Below the pieces are notes generated by a model. The model did no database searches, was not told the DNA's origin, and was given only the letters and a program-made list of their open reading frames with translations. The translations under genes were made by a program, and so were the position numbers. Source: Pseudomonas tehranensis (GTDB lineage: Bacteria; Pseudomonadota; Gammaproteobacteria; Pseudomonadales; Pseudomonadaceae). From it: a stretch of DNA of 56,746 bases. Numbering within the stretch: the first letter of the stretch is position 1; each line of letters starts with the position of its first letter. The stretch covers positions 1 through 56,746 of the forward strand of contig NZ_JABWQV010000010.1 in the NCBI RefSeq assembly GCF_014268615.1. Direction: 5' to 3'. This document shows positions 40,229-48,569 of the stretch, piece after piece.

Positions 40229-41218
40229 GTGGGGGATGCAAATATATATAAGTTTAACTCTACGCCTCGTTATGCTTGGGGCTGCTTGATTCTGGCGCTG
40301 ATATTTGCATTCGCTCTGGCGTCCCTCCCTGTCGATGCTTTTGTTGATAGAGAAAACTATCTACGTTATGCCTCTAGCGCAGCGGAAATTTTCGCTCGAG
40401 GATTCGGGGAGGGACCTGCTTACATTTTTACAAATGAACCAGTCTGGCTGCTGATCAATGTAATGCTTTCGTTCTTCTGTGAGGACGAAGATGTAGTGAG
40501 GATTGTTGTATTTATATCGGCTCTTTTGTCTGCTTATCTATTGTTGAGAGTTGATAGTAAGTTCTTTTTTATTTTGTTGCTTTTTTTAATTCTTCCTCAA
40601 GTTCTAAAGAATTATGTCATTCATCTTCGTCAAGGCTTGGCCGTCGCCGTTTTTTTACTTGGGTGGTTCTCCAGAGGCGGAGCTGCGCGTAATGTGCTGA
40701 TTCTTTTGACCCCTTTTATACATGCATCATTCTTTTTTGTTGTGGTGATATATTATTGCAGTGTGGTGTTTGCGCTGCTCAGATTTTCATCCGGTTTGCG
40801 AGTCGCTCTTTTTGTATTAGTGGGTGGCACCGCTGCTTTTTCTGCTCTTTGGCTAGCCTCCAGTTTAGGAGCGCGCCAAGCGGAGGTTTATGGTGAGAAT
40901 AATTTAGAGGTTAGCGGATTAGGTTTTATATATTGGTCCGCGATCGCCGCAGTTTATTTTTTGCAAGGGAAGACCTTTTTAAAGGAAAATAGTTTTCAGG
41001 TAGGAATGCTGGTTTTCTATTTGGCTGTTTATTTTTTTCTACCTGTATCAGGTCGTATATTTGAAAGTGCGCTAATTTTGGTCTTGGTATCTGGTCTTCG
41101 TCTAACGTCTTGGCGGCGGGCTTTTTATTATCTGCTTTTTTGTTTTTACTTTGTCATGCAGTGGCTTCCAAGGCTCTCTTTACCTGGATTTGGTTGGGGT
41201 GTAGAAAATTATATGTAG
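40229..41218 (+). CDS. wzy: O-antigen polymerase Wzy (EpsG-like)
   Basis: A 329-residue integral membrane protein with about 10 helices and a periplasmic loop, of the EpsG/Wzy polymerase type. VIHLRQGLAVAVFLLGW matches the conserved RQ-rich segment. It would join repeat units at the reducing end in the periplasm. The GTG at 40229 follows GAGGG; an in-frame TTG at 40208 would give 336 residues. Wzy proteins share little sequence, so the call rests on topology, this segment and position. Confidence 0.75.
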   Translation: MGDANIYKFNSTPRYAWGCLILALIFAFALASLPVDAFVDRENYLRYASSAAEIFARGFGEGPAYIFTNEPVWLLINVMLSFFCEDEDVVRIVVFISALLSAYLLLRVDSKFFFILLLFLILPQVLKNYVIHLRQGLAVAVFLLGWFSRGGAARNVLILLTPFIHASFFFVVVIYYCSVVFALLRFSSGLRVALFVLVGGTAAFSALWLASSLGARQAEVYGENNLEVSGLGFIYWSAIAAVYFLQGKTFLKENSFQVGMLVFYLAVYFFLPVSGRIFESALILVLVSGLRLTSWRRAFYYLLFCFYFVMQWLPRLSLPGFGWGVENYM

Positions 41219-41273
41219 CCTAGCGCTTGCTTGATTTAAATGGCAAGCGGAGGGGACTAAAGGTGCGGGTCTT

Positions 41274-42410
41274 ATGAAAGTGGTACATGTAATAATAGGG
41301 TTAAATGTCGGGGGGGCAGAGCTTATGCTTTTCCGGCTTTCAAAATCATTTAAAGATGACGAAAAACAGATGCACTCCATCATCTCATTAACTGATATTG
41401 GTAAACTCGGACCGATGATTCGAGACAGCGGGGTGCAGGTCACCACTTTGGAAATGAAAGGGATGCTCGATTTTCCGAGGGTGCTTTTCAGCCTTTGTCG
41501 TATTTTTCGTAAGCTAAAACCCGATATTGTTCAAACGTGGATGTATCATGCCGATTTAATCGGTGGAATAGCTGCTCGTCTATCTGGTATCAGGAATGTA
41601 ATATGGGGCATTCGAAGTACGAATATCAGTAGTGGAGTGAGTAAAGCGACTAGGGGAATTCGTAGGGTGTGCGCTATTCTGTCCTACTCGATTCCTAAGT
41701 TAATCGTTTGCGCTGCTGACGCCTCAAGAAAAGCACATGTGCAAATTGGCTATGATAGTAAACGAATGATGGTTATACCTAACGGGTTCGATCCCGAAGT
41801 GTTGGTAGCCTCAATGGATCAACGGGCAGCCATTCGTATGGCTTGTGGTTTTTCTCCTACTGATTTGGTCATCGGGAGCCTTGGTCGATACAATCCAGCC
41901 AAAGATCATGAGAACTTTATTGCTGCGGCGTCATTGTTGGGAGCGGACTACCCAGATTTGAGGTTTTTGCTGGTTGGCCGTGACCTTGATCCGCAAAATA
42001 AGGTGATAATGGAGCAAATTGAAGGCACCGGATATTCTGACCGTTTTGTTTTGTTGGGCGAGCGGCAGGACGTAGCTTGTTGTTTGAAAGCGATGGACGT
42101 GTTTTGCCTGCATTCTCGAACGGAAGGATTTCCAAACGTTCTGGGTGAAGCGATGGCCATGGGATTGCCCTGCGTGACCACTGATGTAGGAGATGCGGCG
42201 TTTCTGATTGGGGATACCGGAGTGGTGGTGGAGCCGCGAAACCCGCAAGCCTTAGCTGATGGATTGAGGCAGTTGGTTTCGGCCGAAGCAGCGTACCGTT
42301 TGGACTTGGGTGAAAAGGCGCAAAGACGGGTTTACGAAAACTTCACTCTGAGCTCTGCCAAGTGTCGTTTCAAGGTGGTCTACGAGCAAATCTGCCCGGA
42401 GAGTGACTGA
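41274..42410 (+). CDS. Glycosyltransferase family 4
   Basis: A 378-residue GT-B enzyme. VIIGLNVGGAELMLFRL is the N-terminal signature, SLGRYNPAKDHENFI the donor-side start, and LHSRTEGFPNVLGEAMAMGLP the EX7E motif. It is a cytosolic or peripheral retaining transferase adding one residue to the O unit. Sugar specificity cannot be assigned. Confidence 0.9.
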   Translation: MKVVHVIIGLNVGGAELMLFRLSKSFKDDEKQMHSIISLTDIGKLGPMIRDSGVQVTTLEMKGMLDFPRVLFSLCRIFRKLKPDIVQTWMYHADLIGGIAARLSGIRNVIWGIRSTNISSGVSKATRGIRRVCAILSYSIPKLIVCAADASRKAHVQIGYDSKRMMVIPNGFDPEVLVASMDQRAAIRMACGFSPTDLVIGSLGRYNPAKDHENFIAAASLLGADYPDLRFLLVGRDLDPQNKVIMEQIEGTGYSDRFVLLGERQDVACCLKAMDVFCLHSRTEGFPNVLGEAMAMGLPCVTTDVGDAAFLIGDTGVVVEPRNPQALADGLRQLVSAEAAYRLDLGEKAQRRVYENFTLSSAKCRFKVVYEQICPESD

Positions 42411-42608
42411 GGTTGGAATGCTTCGTTCGATAGGTTATCAGGGTAATAGAGTAGCCGAGACATGGTCGAAGAATACAAGCTTTGTCGGGTGCACTACCGT
42501 ATCTATTCAGGTTTTATGAGGCCGGAAGACAATTTTCCAGAGACTCCTTGAATCGTAGCATCATTTATGAGGCGTACTGATGTTTAAAGCTTGGCTAGGT
42601 GTGTACTG
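42411..42608. other. 198-base gap inside the O-antigen operon
   Basis: No recognised gene. Two tiny frames exist (from ATG 42419, 33 residues; from ATG 42462, 29 residues) with no known product. In an otherwise tightly packed operon this may be the scar of a lost gene or a junction between two blocks. Confidence 0.45.
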
Positions 42609-43751
42609 ATGACACATATATTTTTGATGATTGTGAATGATCCAGCCTTTTTTATTTCGCATCGTTTAGCCGTTGCCCAGGGTGCAAGGAAAGCAGGGTA
42701 CAAAGTACACATTGCAACTATGGATGGAGAGGCCGTAAAGCTTATTACTGACGAGGGTTTTACCCATCACTTGCTACCTTTATCTCGAAGTGGAAGTAAT
42801 CCTTTTTTTGAGTTTTTTGCGCTGTTTTGTATTTGGCGGTTGCTGTGGCGTCTCAGGCCGGATATTTTGCATTTAGTAACAATCAAGCCAGTTATATATG
42901 GTGGAATAGCTGCTCGATTGGCGCCGGTGAGAGGCGTAGTGGCTGCTGTGTCAGGATTAGGGTATTTATTCCTATCGAAGGGGAGTAAAGCAACTTTGCT
43001 GCGCAAGGTTGTGAGTTTTTTTTATAAGGTAGCATTAGGTAAGAGAAACCTGCGCGTTATTTTCCAAAACCCGGATGATCGCGACCTGTTAATTGGTCTC
43101 GGTGTCTTGGACCCCGACAAGGTCGAGATGGTTCGAGGGTCCGGTGTAGACCTTAGTTTATATTCGTTTGAACCAGAGCGACTGGATTCGCTCCCTGTGG
43201 TCTGTCTCGCCGCCCGTCTTTTGCGAGACAAAGGTGTGCTGGAGTTTGTTGAGGCTGTACGTATTCTTTATCAAAGAGGGGTCAAAGCACGTTTTCAGTT
43301 AATTGGTGACATTGACCCAGGCAACCCCACTACTATTACCGAAGCTGAAATTTCTACTTGGCGCGAGGAGGGGTTGATCGAATTATTGGGATACCGTAAA
43401 GACATTGCAAAACTGTTCACCGATGTCAATTTGGTAACATTACCTTCCTATCGTGAAGGCCTTCCGAAGGTCTTGGTTGAGGCCGCGGCTTGTGGGCGTG
43501 CTGTCGTCACCACCGACGTACCTGGTTGCCGTGATGCGATTGAACCTGATGTCACAGGTTTATTGGTTCCTATGGGCAATGCCTTAGCGTTGGCAGACGG
43601 TCTACAGTTGTTGATCGAAAACTCTGTCCTGCGGCAAAGTATGGGGGCAGCAGGACGCGCATTAGCCGAGGGCGAATTCGACCTGAGAAAAGTAGTGCAG
43701 CAACATCTGGATATTTATTCAAAGCTGGAGCGAGCGTCTAATCATGAATGA
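42609..43751 (+). CDS. Glycosyltransferase family 4 (PglA/TuaC-like)
   Basis: A 380-residue GT-B transferase. LRPDILHLVTIKPVIYGGIAAR and VSGLGYLF resemble the group adding GalNAc-type sugars to N-acetylated dideoxy sugars on undecaprenyl diphosphate. The donor-side EX7E motif is in SYREGLPKVLVEAAACGR. The ATG at 42609 follows AGGTG. By similarity to that group it may add the second residue, onto QuiNAc made by WbpL. Overlaps wbpV by 8 bases. Confidence 0.85.
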   Translation: MTHIFLMIVNDPAFFISHRLAVAQGARKAGYKVHIATMDGEAVKLITDEGFTHHLLPLSRSGSNPFFEFFALFCIWRLLWRLRPDILHLVTIKPVIYGGIAARLAPVRGVVAAVSGLGYLFLSKGSKATLLRKVVSFFYKVALGKRNLRVIFQNPDDRDLLIGLGVLDPDKVEMVRGSGVDLSLYSFEPERLDSLPVVCLAARLLRDKGVLEFVEAVRILYQRGVKARFQLIGDIDPGNPTTITEAEISTWREEGLIELLGYRKDIAKLFTDVNLVTLPSYREGLPKVLVEAAACGRAVVTTDVPGCRDAIEPDVTGLLVPMGNALALADGLQLLIENSVLRQSMGAAGRALAEGEFDLRKVVQQHLDIYSKLERASNHE

Positions 43752-44703
43752 AAGAGTTCTTGTTACAGGCGCTACCGGATTCGTTGGGGCTGCGTTAGTT
43801 TCGCGTCTTTTGACTTGTCAGAGTAAGCAGGTTATTGCGGTTGTTCGACAGAAAAATGTGAGCTTTCCTCCAGAAGTTTCAGTTTCGACTGTTTCTGAGA
43901 GGAACGCGGTAGCGGAGTTATCTCTTGATAATGTGAGCTCAATTGTTCATTGCGCGGCGCGTGTTCACGTGATGAAAGACACCTCAGTAGATCCGCTGGC
44001 TGATTTTCGTGAAGTGAATGTAGATTTTACTCTGGCGTTGGCGCGAAAGGCTGCTGAATCAGGCGTAAAACGTTTTATATTTATAAGTTCGATAAAGGTT
44101 AATGGAGAGTGCACTCCTCTTGGTCGCCCCTATCAGGCCGATGATATTCCCGCACCAAAGGATCCGTACGGCATCTCTAAAATGGAGGCTGAACAAGGCT
44201 TAAGAGGTATTGCGGAGGAACTCGGAATCGAGGTGGTAATCATTCGCCCTGTTATAGTCTACGGACCAGGCGTAAAGGCTAATTTCCACAGTATGATGAG
44301 TTGGTTGAATAAGGGTGTTCCTCTACCATTTGGTGCTATCCATAATAAGCGTAGCTTGGTGTCCTTGGATAATTTAATCGATTTAATTATTATTTGTTTG
44401 GATCATCCAGGTGCGGCTAATCAGACGTTTATGGTAAGTGATGGTGAGGATGTATCGACTACTGAGTTGTTAATACGTATGGGCAAGGCTCTGGGTAAGC
44501 CCGCTCGGCTAATATCAGTACCCTCTATTCTTCTGGATATCGGAGCTGGGCTAGTGGGGCGGAAAGATATAGCTCAGCGACTGAGTGGCTCTCTTCAGGT
44601 TGATATTCGTAAGACCCGAGAGTTGCTTGGCTGGAGCCCGAGTACAACCCTTGATGAAGGCTTAGCGAAGACTGCAGAAGCTTTTAGATCAGGTTCCGAT
44701 TAG
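43744..44703 (+). CDS. wbpV: UDP-4-keto-6-deoxy-GlcNAc C4 reductase (WbpV type)
   Basis: A 319-residue extended SDR. VTGATGFVGAAL binds the cofactor and the catalytic pair is in YGISKMEAE; SSIKVNGE is the Ser segment. By its place before wbpL and wbpM it corresponds to WbpV, which reduces the WbpM product to UDP-D-QuiNAc. A UDP-glucose 4-epimerase annotation is common for this family but less likely here. A GNE-like alternative (UDP-FucNAc) cannot be excluded. Confidence 0.85.
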   Translation: MNERVLVTGATGFVGAALVSRLLTCQSKQVIAVVRQKNVSFPPEVSVSTVSERNAVAELSLDNVSSIVHCAARVHVMKDTSVDPLADFREVNVDFTLALARKAAESGVKRFIFISSIKVNGECTPLGRPYQADDIPAPKDPYGISKMEAEQGLRGIAEELGIEVVIIRPVIVYGPGVKANFHSMMSWLNKGVPLPFGAIHNKRSLVSLDNLIDLIIICLDHPGAANQTFMVSDGEDVSTTELLIRMGKALGKPARLISVPSILLDIGAGLVGRKDIAQRLSGSLQVDIRKTRELLGWSPSTTLDEGLAKTAEAFRSGSD

Positions 44704-44751
44704 TTTTGCGTTGAAGCCCCGAAAAAAGGGGCCGACGAAGGGAGTTTTTTA

Positions 44752-45771
44752 ATGACGTTTCTGCTTTGGTCGATGTTCGCTATCGCATTCATCTCGCTTT
44801 TTTTAACGTGGATATTACGGCGCTATGCATTGAGCCGCAGTTTGATTGATGTCCCGAATGCCAGAAGCTCGCATTCAGTGCCAACTCCCCGGGGAGGTGG
44901 GGTGGCGATTGTGTTGAGTTTCCTGATGACAGTCCCTCTTTTCTGGGGGGCGGGCGAGTTGTCAATGGACTTTATGTTCGCGGTGCTTGGTGCGGGGGGC
45001 GGGGTCGCGATACTCGGTTTTCTTGATGATCATGGTCATATCGCAGCACGATGGCGACTGCTGGGGCATTTTTGTGCGGCTATGTGGGCGTTGTTCTGGT
45101 TAGGTGGACTTCCGGCTATCGACGTGGCTGGGATAGTGGTGAATCTACGATGGGCGGGCCATATCGTCGCGGCCTTTTATTTGGTCTGGATGCTCAACCT
45201 CTATAATTTCATGGATGGTATCGACGGTATTGCTAGCGTCGAGGCTATTTGCGTGTGTCTTGGGGCATGTTTTTTGTATTGGCTTTCCGGCTTTGACAGC
45301 TTGATGGTCGCTCCTATGGCTCTCGCGGCAGCTGTGACAGGGTTTCTGTATTGGAACTTTCCTCCTGCGCGAATTTTCATGGGTGATGCGGGTAGCGGCT
45401 TTCTTGGGATCACCTTGGGGTTGCTTTCGTTACAAGCAGCTTGGTTTTCACCTAAACTGTTTTGGGTATGGCTAATCCTGCTTGGCGTTTTCATTGTCGA
45501 TGCCACCTGCACGTTGATACGGCGCTTGTTGCGAGGTGATAGGGTGTATGAGGCTCATCGCAGTCATGCCTATCAGTTTGCATCGCGCCGGTACGGTCGC
45601 CACCTGCCTGTGACATTGGCGGTGGTAGCGATCAATCTTCTTTGGCTGTTGCCTGTTGCTGCTTGCGTGGCGTTGCTGGACCTGGATGGGGCGTTGGCGT
45701 TGGTGGTGGCTTATGTTCCTCTAGTTATAGTGGCCATCAAATTCCATGCAGGTAAACTTGAGGATTCCTGA
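44752..45771 (+). CDS. wbpL: Initiating glycosyl-1-phosphate transferase WbpL
   Basis: A 339-residue WecA/MraY-family membrane enzyme with about 10-11 helices. Cytosolic loops hold SHSVPTPRGGGVAI, LGFLDDHGHI, NFMDGIDGIAS and FMGDAGSGFLG, the Mg and UDP-sugar motifs. It transfers a sugar-1-phosphate (QuiNAc or FucNAc) to undecaprenyl phosphate, the first step of the O unit. GC content rises back towards that of the core genome here. Confidence 0.93.
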   Translation: MTFLLWSMFAIAFISLFLTWILRRYALSRSLIDVPNARSSHSVPTPRGGGVAIVLSFLMTVPLFWGAGELSMDFMFAVLGAGGGVAILGFLDDHGHIAARWRLLGHFCAAMWALFWLGGLPAIDVAGIVVNLRWAGHIVAAFYLVWMLNLYNFMDGIDGIASVEAICVCLGACFLYWLSGFDSLMVAPMALAAAVTGFLYWNFPPARIFMGDAGSGFLGITLGLLSLQAAWFSPKLFWVWLILLGVFIVDATCTLIRRLLRGDRVYEAHRSHAYQFASRRYGRHLPVTLAVVAINLLWLLPVAACVALLDLDGALALVVAYVPLVIVAIKFHAGKLEDS

Positions 45772-45872
45772 CTGTCGGTCAAAAAATCGCGTTTTCGGTT
45801 AATTTAGTTGTCGAATGCTGGATGGCGTAGCAACGGCAATAAGAACCAAATTGTTTTTAGGAGCTGGCGAAG

Positions 45873-47882
45873 GTGCGCGAAAGGTCTATGGGTAAATTAA
45901 GAACAACCATGCTGGGCTTGCCTAGGCGTCATAAGCGGGCAATCCAGGTAGCCGCCGATATTGTTCTGGTATGGCTTGCCTTATGGCTGGCGTTCGTCGT
46001 GCGACTGGGGATCGAAGCATTGACCAGTCCGATTGAAACCCATCTTTGGCTGTTCGCGTTTGCTCCAGTCATCGCCATTCCGATTTTCATCCGCTTTGGC
46101 ATGTATCGCGCCGTGATGCGTTATTTCGGTAACGATGCGCTGATTACCATCTGCAAGGCCGTCAGTCTCTCGGCCTTGCTGCTGGCATTGGTGGTGTTCT
46201 GGTACAGCAACCACAAAACCGTGGTACCACGATCGATTATCTTCAACTACTGGTGGTTGAGCATGATCATGATTGGTGGTTTGCGTTTGATGATGCGTCA
46301 GTATTTCCTGGGAGATTGGTTCAGCGCCGCACAGCATGTTCCTTTCACCAATCGCGACGATGGTTTGCCCAAGGTAGCTATCTACGGTGCGGGTTCCGCC
46401 GGCAATCAGCTAGTCGCTGCGCTGCGCATGGGCCGGGTGATGCGACCTGTTGCGTTCATTGACGACGATAGTAGCATTGCTGACCGTGTAATCGCCGGGT
46501 TGCAAGTCTATAAGCCTAAGCATATCCAGCAAATGATCGATACTACCGGCGCGCAAGAAATTTTGCTCGCAGTTCCTTCCTCCTCTCGAGGGCGACGTCG
46601 GGAGATACTGACGCTGCTTGAAGGTTTTCCTTTACACGTGCGAAGTGTTCCTGGATTCATGGATCTGGCCAGCGGGCGGGTTAAGGTCGATGATATTCAG
46701 GAAGTGGATATTGCAGATCTGCTGGGACGAGACCCGGTTCCAGCACAAGACGAATTGCTGGAGCATTGCATTACAGGTCAGTCGGTTTTGGTTACAGGGG
46801 CAGGAGGGTCGATTGGCTCTGAGCTTTGTCGGCAGATACTGGCGCTCAAGCCAACCACGCTGTTGCTTTTCGACCATAGCGAATTCAATCTCTACAGCAT
46901 TCTGTCCGAACTTGAACCTCGAATTATTCGGGAGTCGTTATCTCTTCGTTTGTTACCCATTCTTGGATCGGTACGGGACCAGGATAAGTTACTGGACGTG
47001 ATGAAGACCTGGAATGTCGACACGGTCTATCACGCCGCCGCCTATAAGCATGTGCCGATGGTCGAACACAACATCGCCGAAGGCGTCTTGAACAATGTGA
47101 TAGGCACGTTGAATACGGCACAGGCTGCGTTGCAGGCAGGCGTATCGAATTTCGTGCTGATCTCTACGGATAAAGCGGTGCGCCCGACCAATGTAATGGG
47201 CAGCACCAAGCGCCTTGCAGAGCTGACCTTGCAAGCCTTGAGCCGTGAACTGGCGCCAGTGCTGTTTGGCGATAAATCCAATGTCTCGCGGGTTAATAAA
47301 ACCCGCTTCACCATGGTCCGGTTCGGCAATGTACTGGGCTCGTCAGGGTCGGTTATCCCGCTGTTTCATAAGCAGATCAAGTCCGGCGGCCCATTAACCG
47401 TTACGCACCCCAAGATCACGCGTTATTTCATGACCATTCCCGAGGCCGCTCAGTTGGTGATTCAGGCGGGTTCCATGGGCTTGGGTGGGGATGTATTCGT
47501 ACTGGACATGGGCGAGCCGGTGAAGATTGTCGAGCTGGCGGAGAAGATGATTCACCTGTCCGGCTTGAGTGTACGTTCGGAAAAGAACCCTCATGGTGAC
47601 ATTTCAGTCGAGTTCACAGGTCTGCGTCCTGGCGAGAAGCTATACGAGGAGTTGCTGATTGGCGATAACGTCGTTGCAACCTCGCACCCTATGATCATGA
47701 GTGCCAACGAAGATCACCTGCCCTGGGATGTGCTCAAGGCCCGCCTGGCGGAGCTGCTGGTTGCCATAGAACACGATGACTACGCGAGAGTCCGTCAGTT
47801 GCTGCGCGATACCGTCAGTGGCTACGCCCCGGACGGTGAGATCGTCGACTGGATCTATCAGCAGCGCCGCCTCGAACCCTGA
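45873..47882 (+). CDS. wbpM: UDP-GlcNAc 4,6-dehydratase WbpM
   Basis: A 669-residue membrane-bound SDR. The N-terminal part has four membrane helices and a first Rossmann domain (AIYGAGSAGNQLVAAL). The C-terminal catalytic domain has VTGAGGSIGSELCRQIL and STDKAVRPTNVMGSTKR, where Met replaces the usual Tyr, as in WbpM. It makes UDP-4-keto-6-deoxy-GlcNAc, feeding WbpV. The GTG at 45873 has a good AGGAG; the ATG at 45888 aligns better with known WbpM starts. wbpM marks the conserved right end of the locus. Confidence 0.95.
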   Translation: MRERSMGKLRTTMLGLPRRHKRAIQVAADIVLVWLALWLAFVVRLGIEALTSPIETHLWLFAFAPVIAIPIFIRFGMYRAVMRYFGNDALITICKAVSLSALLLALVVFWYSNHKTVVPRSIIFNYWWLSMIMIGGLRLMMRQYFLGDWFSAAQHVPFTNRDDGLPKVAIYGAGSAGNQLVAALRMGRVMRPVAFIDDDSSIADRVIAGLQVYKPKHIQQMIDTTGAQEILLAVPSSSRGRRREILTLLEGFPLHVRSVPGFMDLASGRVKVDDIQEVDIADLLGRDPVPAQDELLEHCITGQSVLVTGAGGSIGSELCRQILALKPTTLLLFDHSEFNLYSILSELEPRIIRESLSLRLLPILGSVRDQDKLLDVMKTWNVDTVYHAAAYKHVPMVEHNIAEGVLNNVIGTLNTAQAALQAGVSNFVLISTDKAVRPTNVMGSTKRLAELTLQALSRELAPVLFGDKSNVSRVNKTRFTMVRFGNVLGSSGSVIPLFHKQIKSGGPLTVTHPKITRYFMTIPEAAQLVIQAGSMGLGGDVFVLDMGEPVKIVELAEKMIHLSGLSVRSEKNPHGDISVEFTGLRPGEKLYEELLIGDNVVATSHPMIMSANEDHLPWDVLKARLAELLVAIEHDDYARVRQLLRDTVSGYAPDGEIVDWIYQQRRLEP

Positions 47883-47911
47883 TTGTTACACACTCTGTAA
47901 CGTACACACTT

Positions 47912-47973
47912 TTGACAGTCCCCTATCGTCGCCTAAGTTTGAGAAGCAGCTTCGGAAAAGCTGCTTCTCTCTT
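47912..47973 (+). promoter_or_regulatory. Promoter-like boxes and a perfect hairpin between wbpM and comEA
   Basis: TTGACA (47912-47917) and TAAGTT (47934-47939) are 16 bases apart. Directly after comes GAGAAGCAGC (47941-47950), a 9-base loop and GCTGCTTCTC (47960-47969), then TCTT. The hairpin can end the wbp transcript. If the boxes are real it would sit at the 5' end of the comEA message. Confidence 0.6.
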
Positions 47974-47996
47974 AACGATGTCATGGAGCGTCATTT

Positions 47997-48332
47997 ATGC
48001 GTACAGGCTATTTCTACTCTCTGGTTTTTGCCCTTCTGACCAGCGCTTCTATAGCTGTTATCGCTGCGCCTACGGTCAAGCCCGAGACGACGGCTACCCC
48101 GCAGGCATTGGACATTTCGGCTAAACTGCAAAGCGTCAAGGTGGATCTTAACGGGGCGGATGCCGCTACGCTGCAACGCGAGTTGGCGGGGATAGGCAGG
48201 GCCAAGGCTGAGGCGATTGTTGCGTATCGTGAGAGTAATGGCTCCTTCTCATCGGTGGAAGAGCTGCTGGAGGTCAAGGGGATTGGCAAGGCGATTCTCG
48301 ACAGGAATCGAGAGAAGCTGGAAGTGAACTGA
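47997..48332 (+). CDS. ComEA-family helix-hairpin-helix protein
   Basis: A 111-residue protein with a signal peptide (about 1-24, cut after VIAA) and a C-terminal HhH pair: VDLNGADAATLQRELAGIG and SSVEELLEVKGIGKAILDR. The family binds double-stranded DNA in the periplasm during natural transformation, though short ComEA-like proteins in Pseudomonas are not all proven to do so. It regularly follows wbpM in this genus. A terminator follows. Confidence 0.88.
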   Translation: MRTGYFYSLVFALLTSASIAVIAAPTVKPETTATPQALDISAKLQSVKVDLNGADAATLQRELAGIGRAKAEAIVAYRESNGSFSSVEELLEVKGIGKAILDRNREKLEVN

Positions 48333-48344
48333 GATGTAACGGTG

Positions 48345-48376
48345 AAAAGGGGCCGGTCGAGATGACTGGCCTTTTT
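48345..48376 (+). terminator. comEA terminator
   Basis: AAAAGGGGCCGGTC pairs with GACTGGCCTTTTT around a short loop, ending in a T-run. Imperfect but good intrinsic terminator 13 bases after the comEA stop. Confidence 0.75.
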
Positions 48377-48493
48377 ACACTGTGGGGGCCTGGACTCAAG
48401 GTGGCTACCGCGAACAGAATGATTTTGGCCTATAAAGACCGGCCGAACTGTCGTTCAATCGGTTGGGCGGGATAAGGACTTGGTAGTTTGATC

Positions 48494-48522
48494 CTGACAC
48501 GAAGGTCATTCGCTTGTAGAAT
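48494..48522 (+). promoter_or_regulatory. Sigma-70-type promoter of the acyltransferase gene
   Basis: CTGACA (48494-48499) and TAGAAT (48517-48522) are 17 bases apart, each one base from consensus. The acyltransferase ATG follows 47 bases later. This suggests the gene is transcribed on its own, apart from the wbp operon. Confidence 0.55.
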
Positions 48523-48569
48523 CCGCCCGTCATCAAATTTGACCCCGGTGAGCCCGGAGAAAGGGATTC

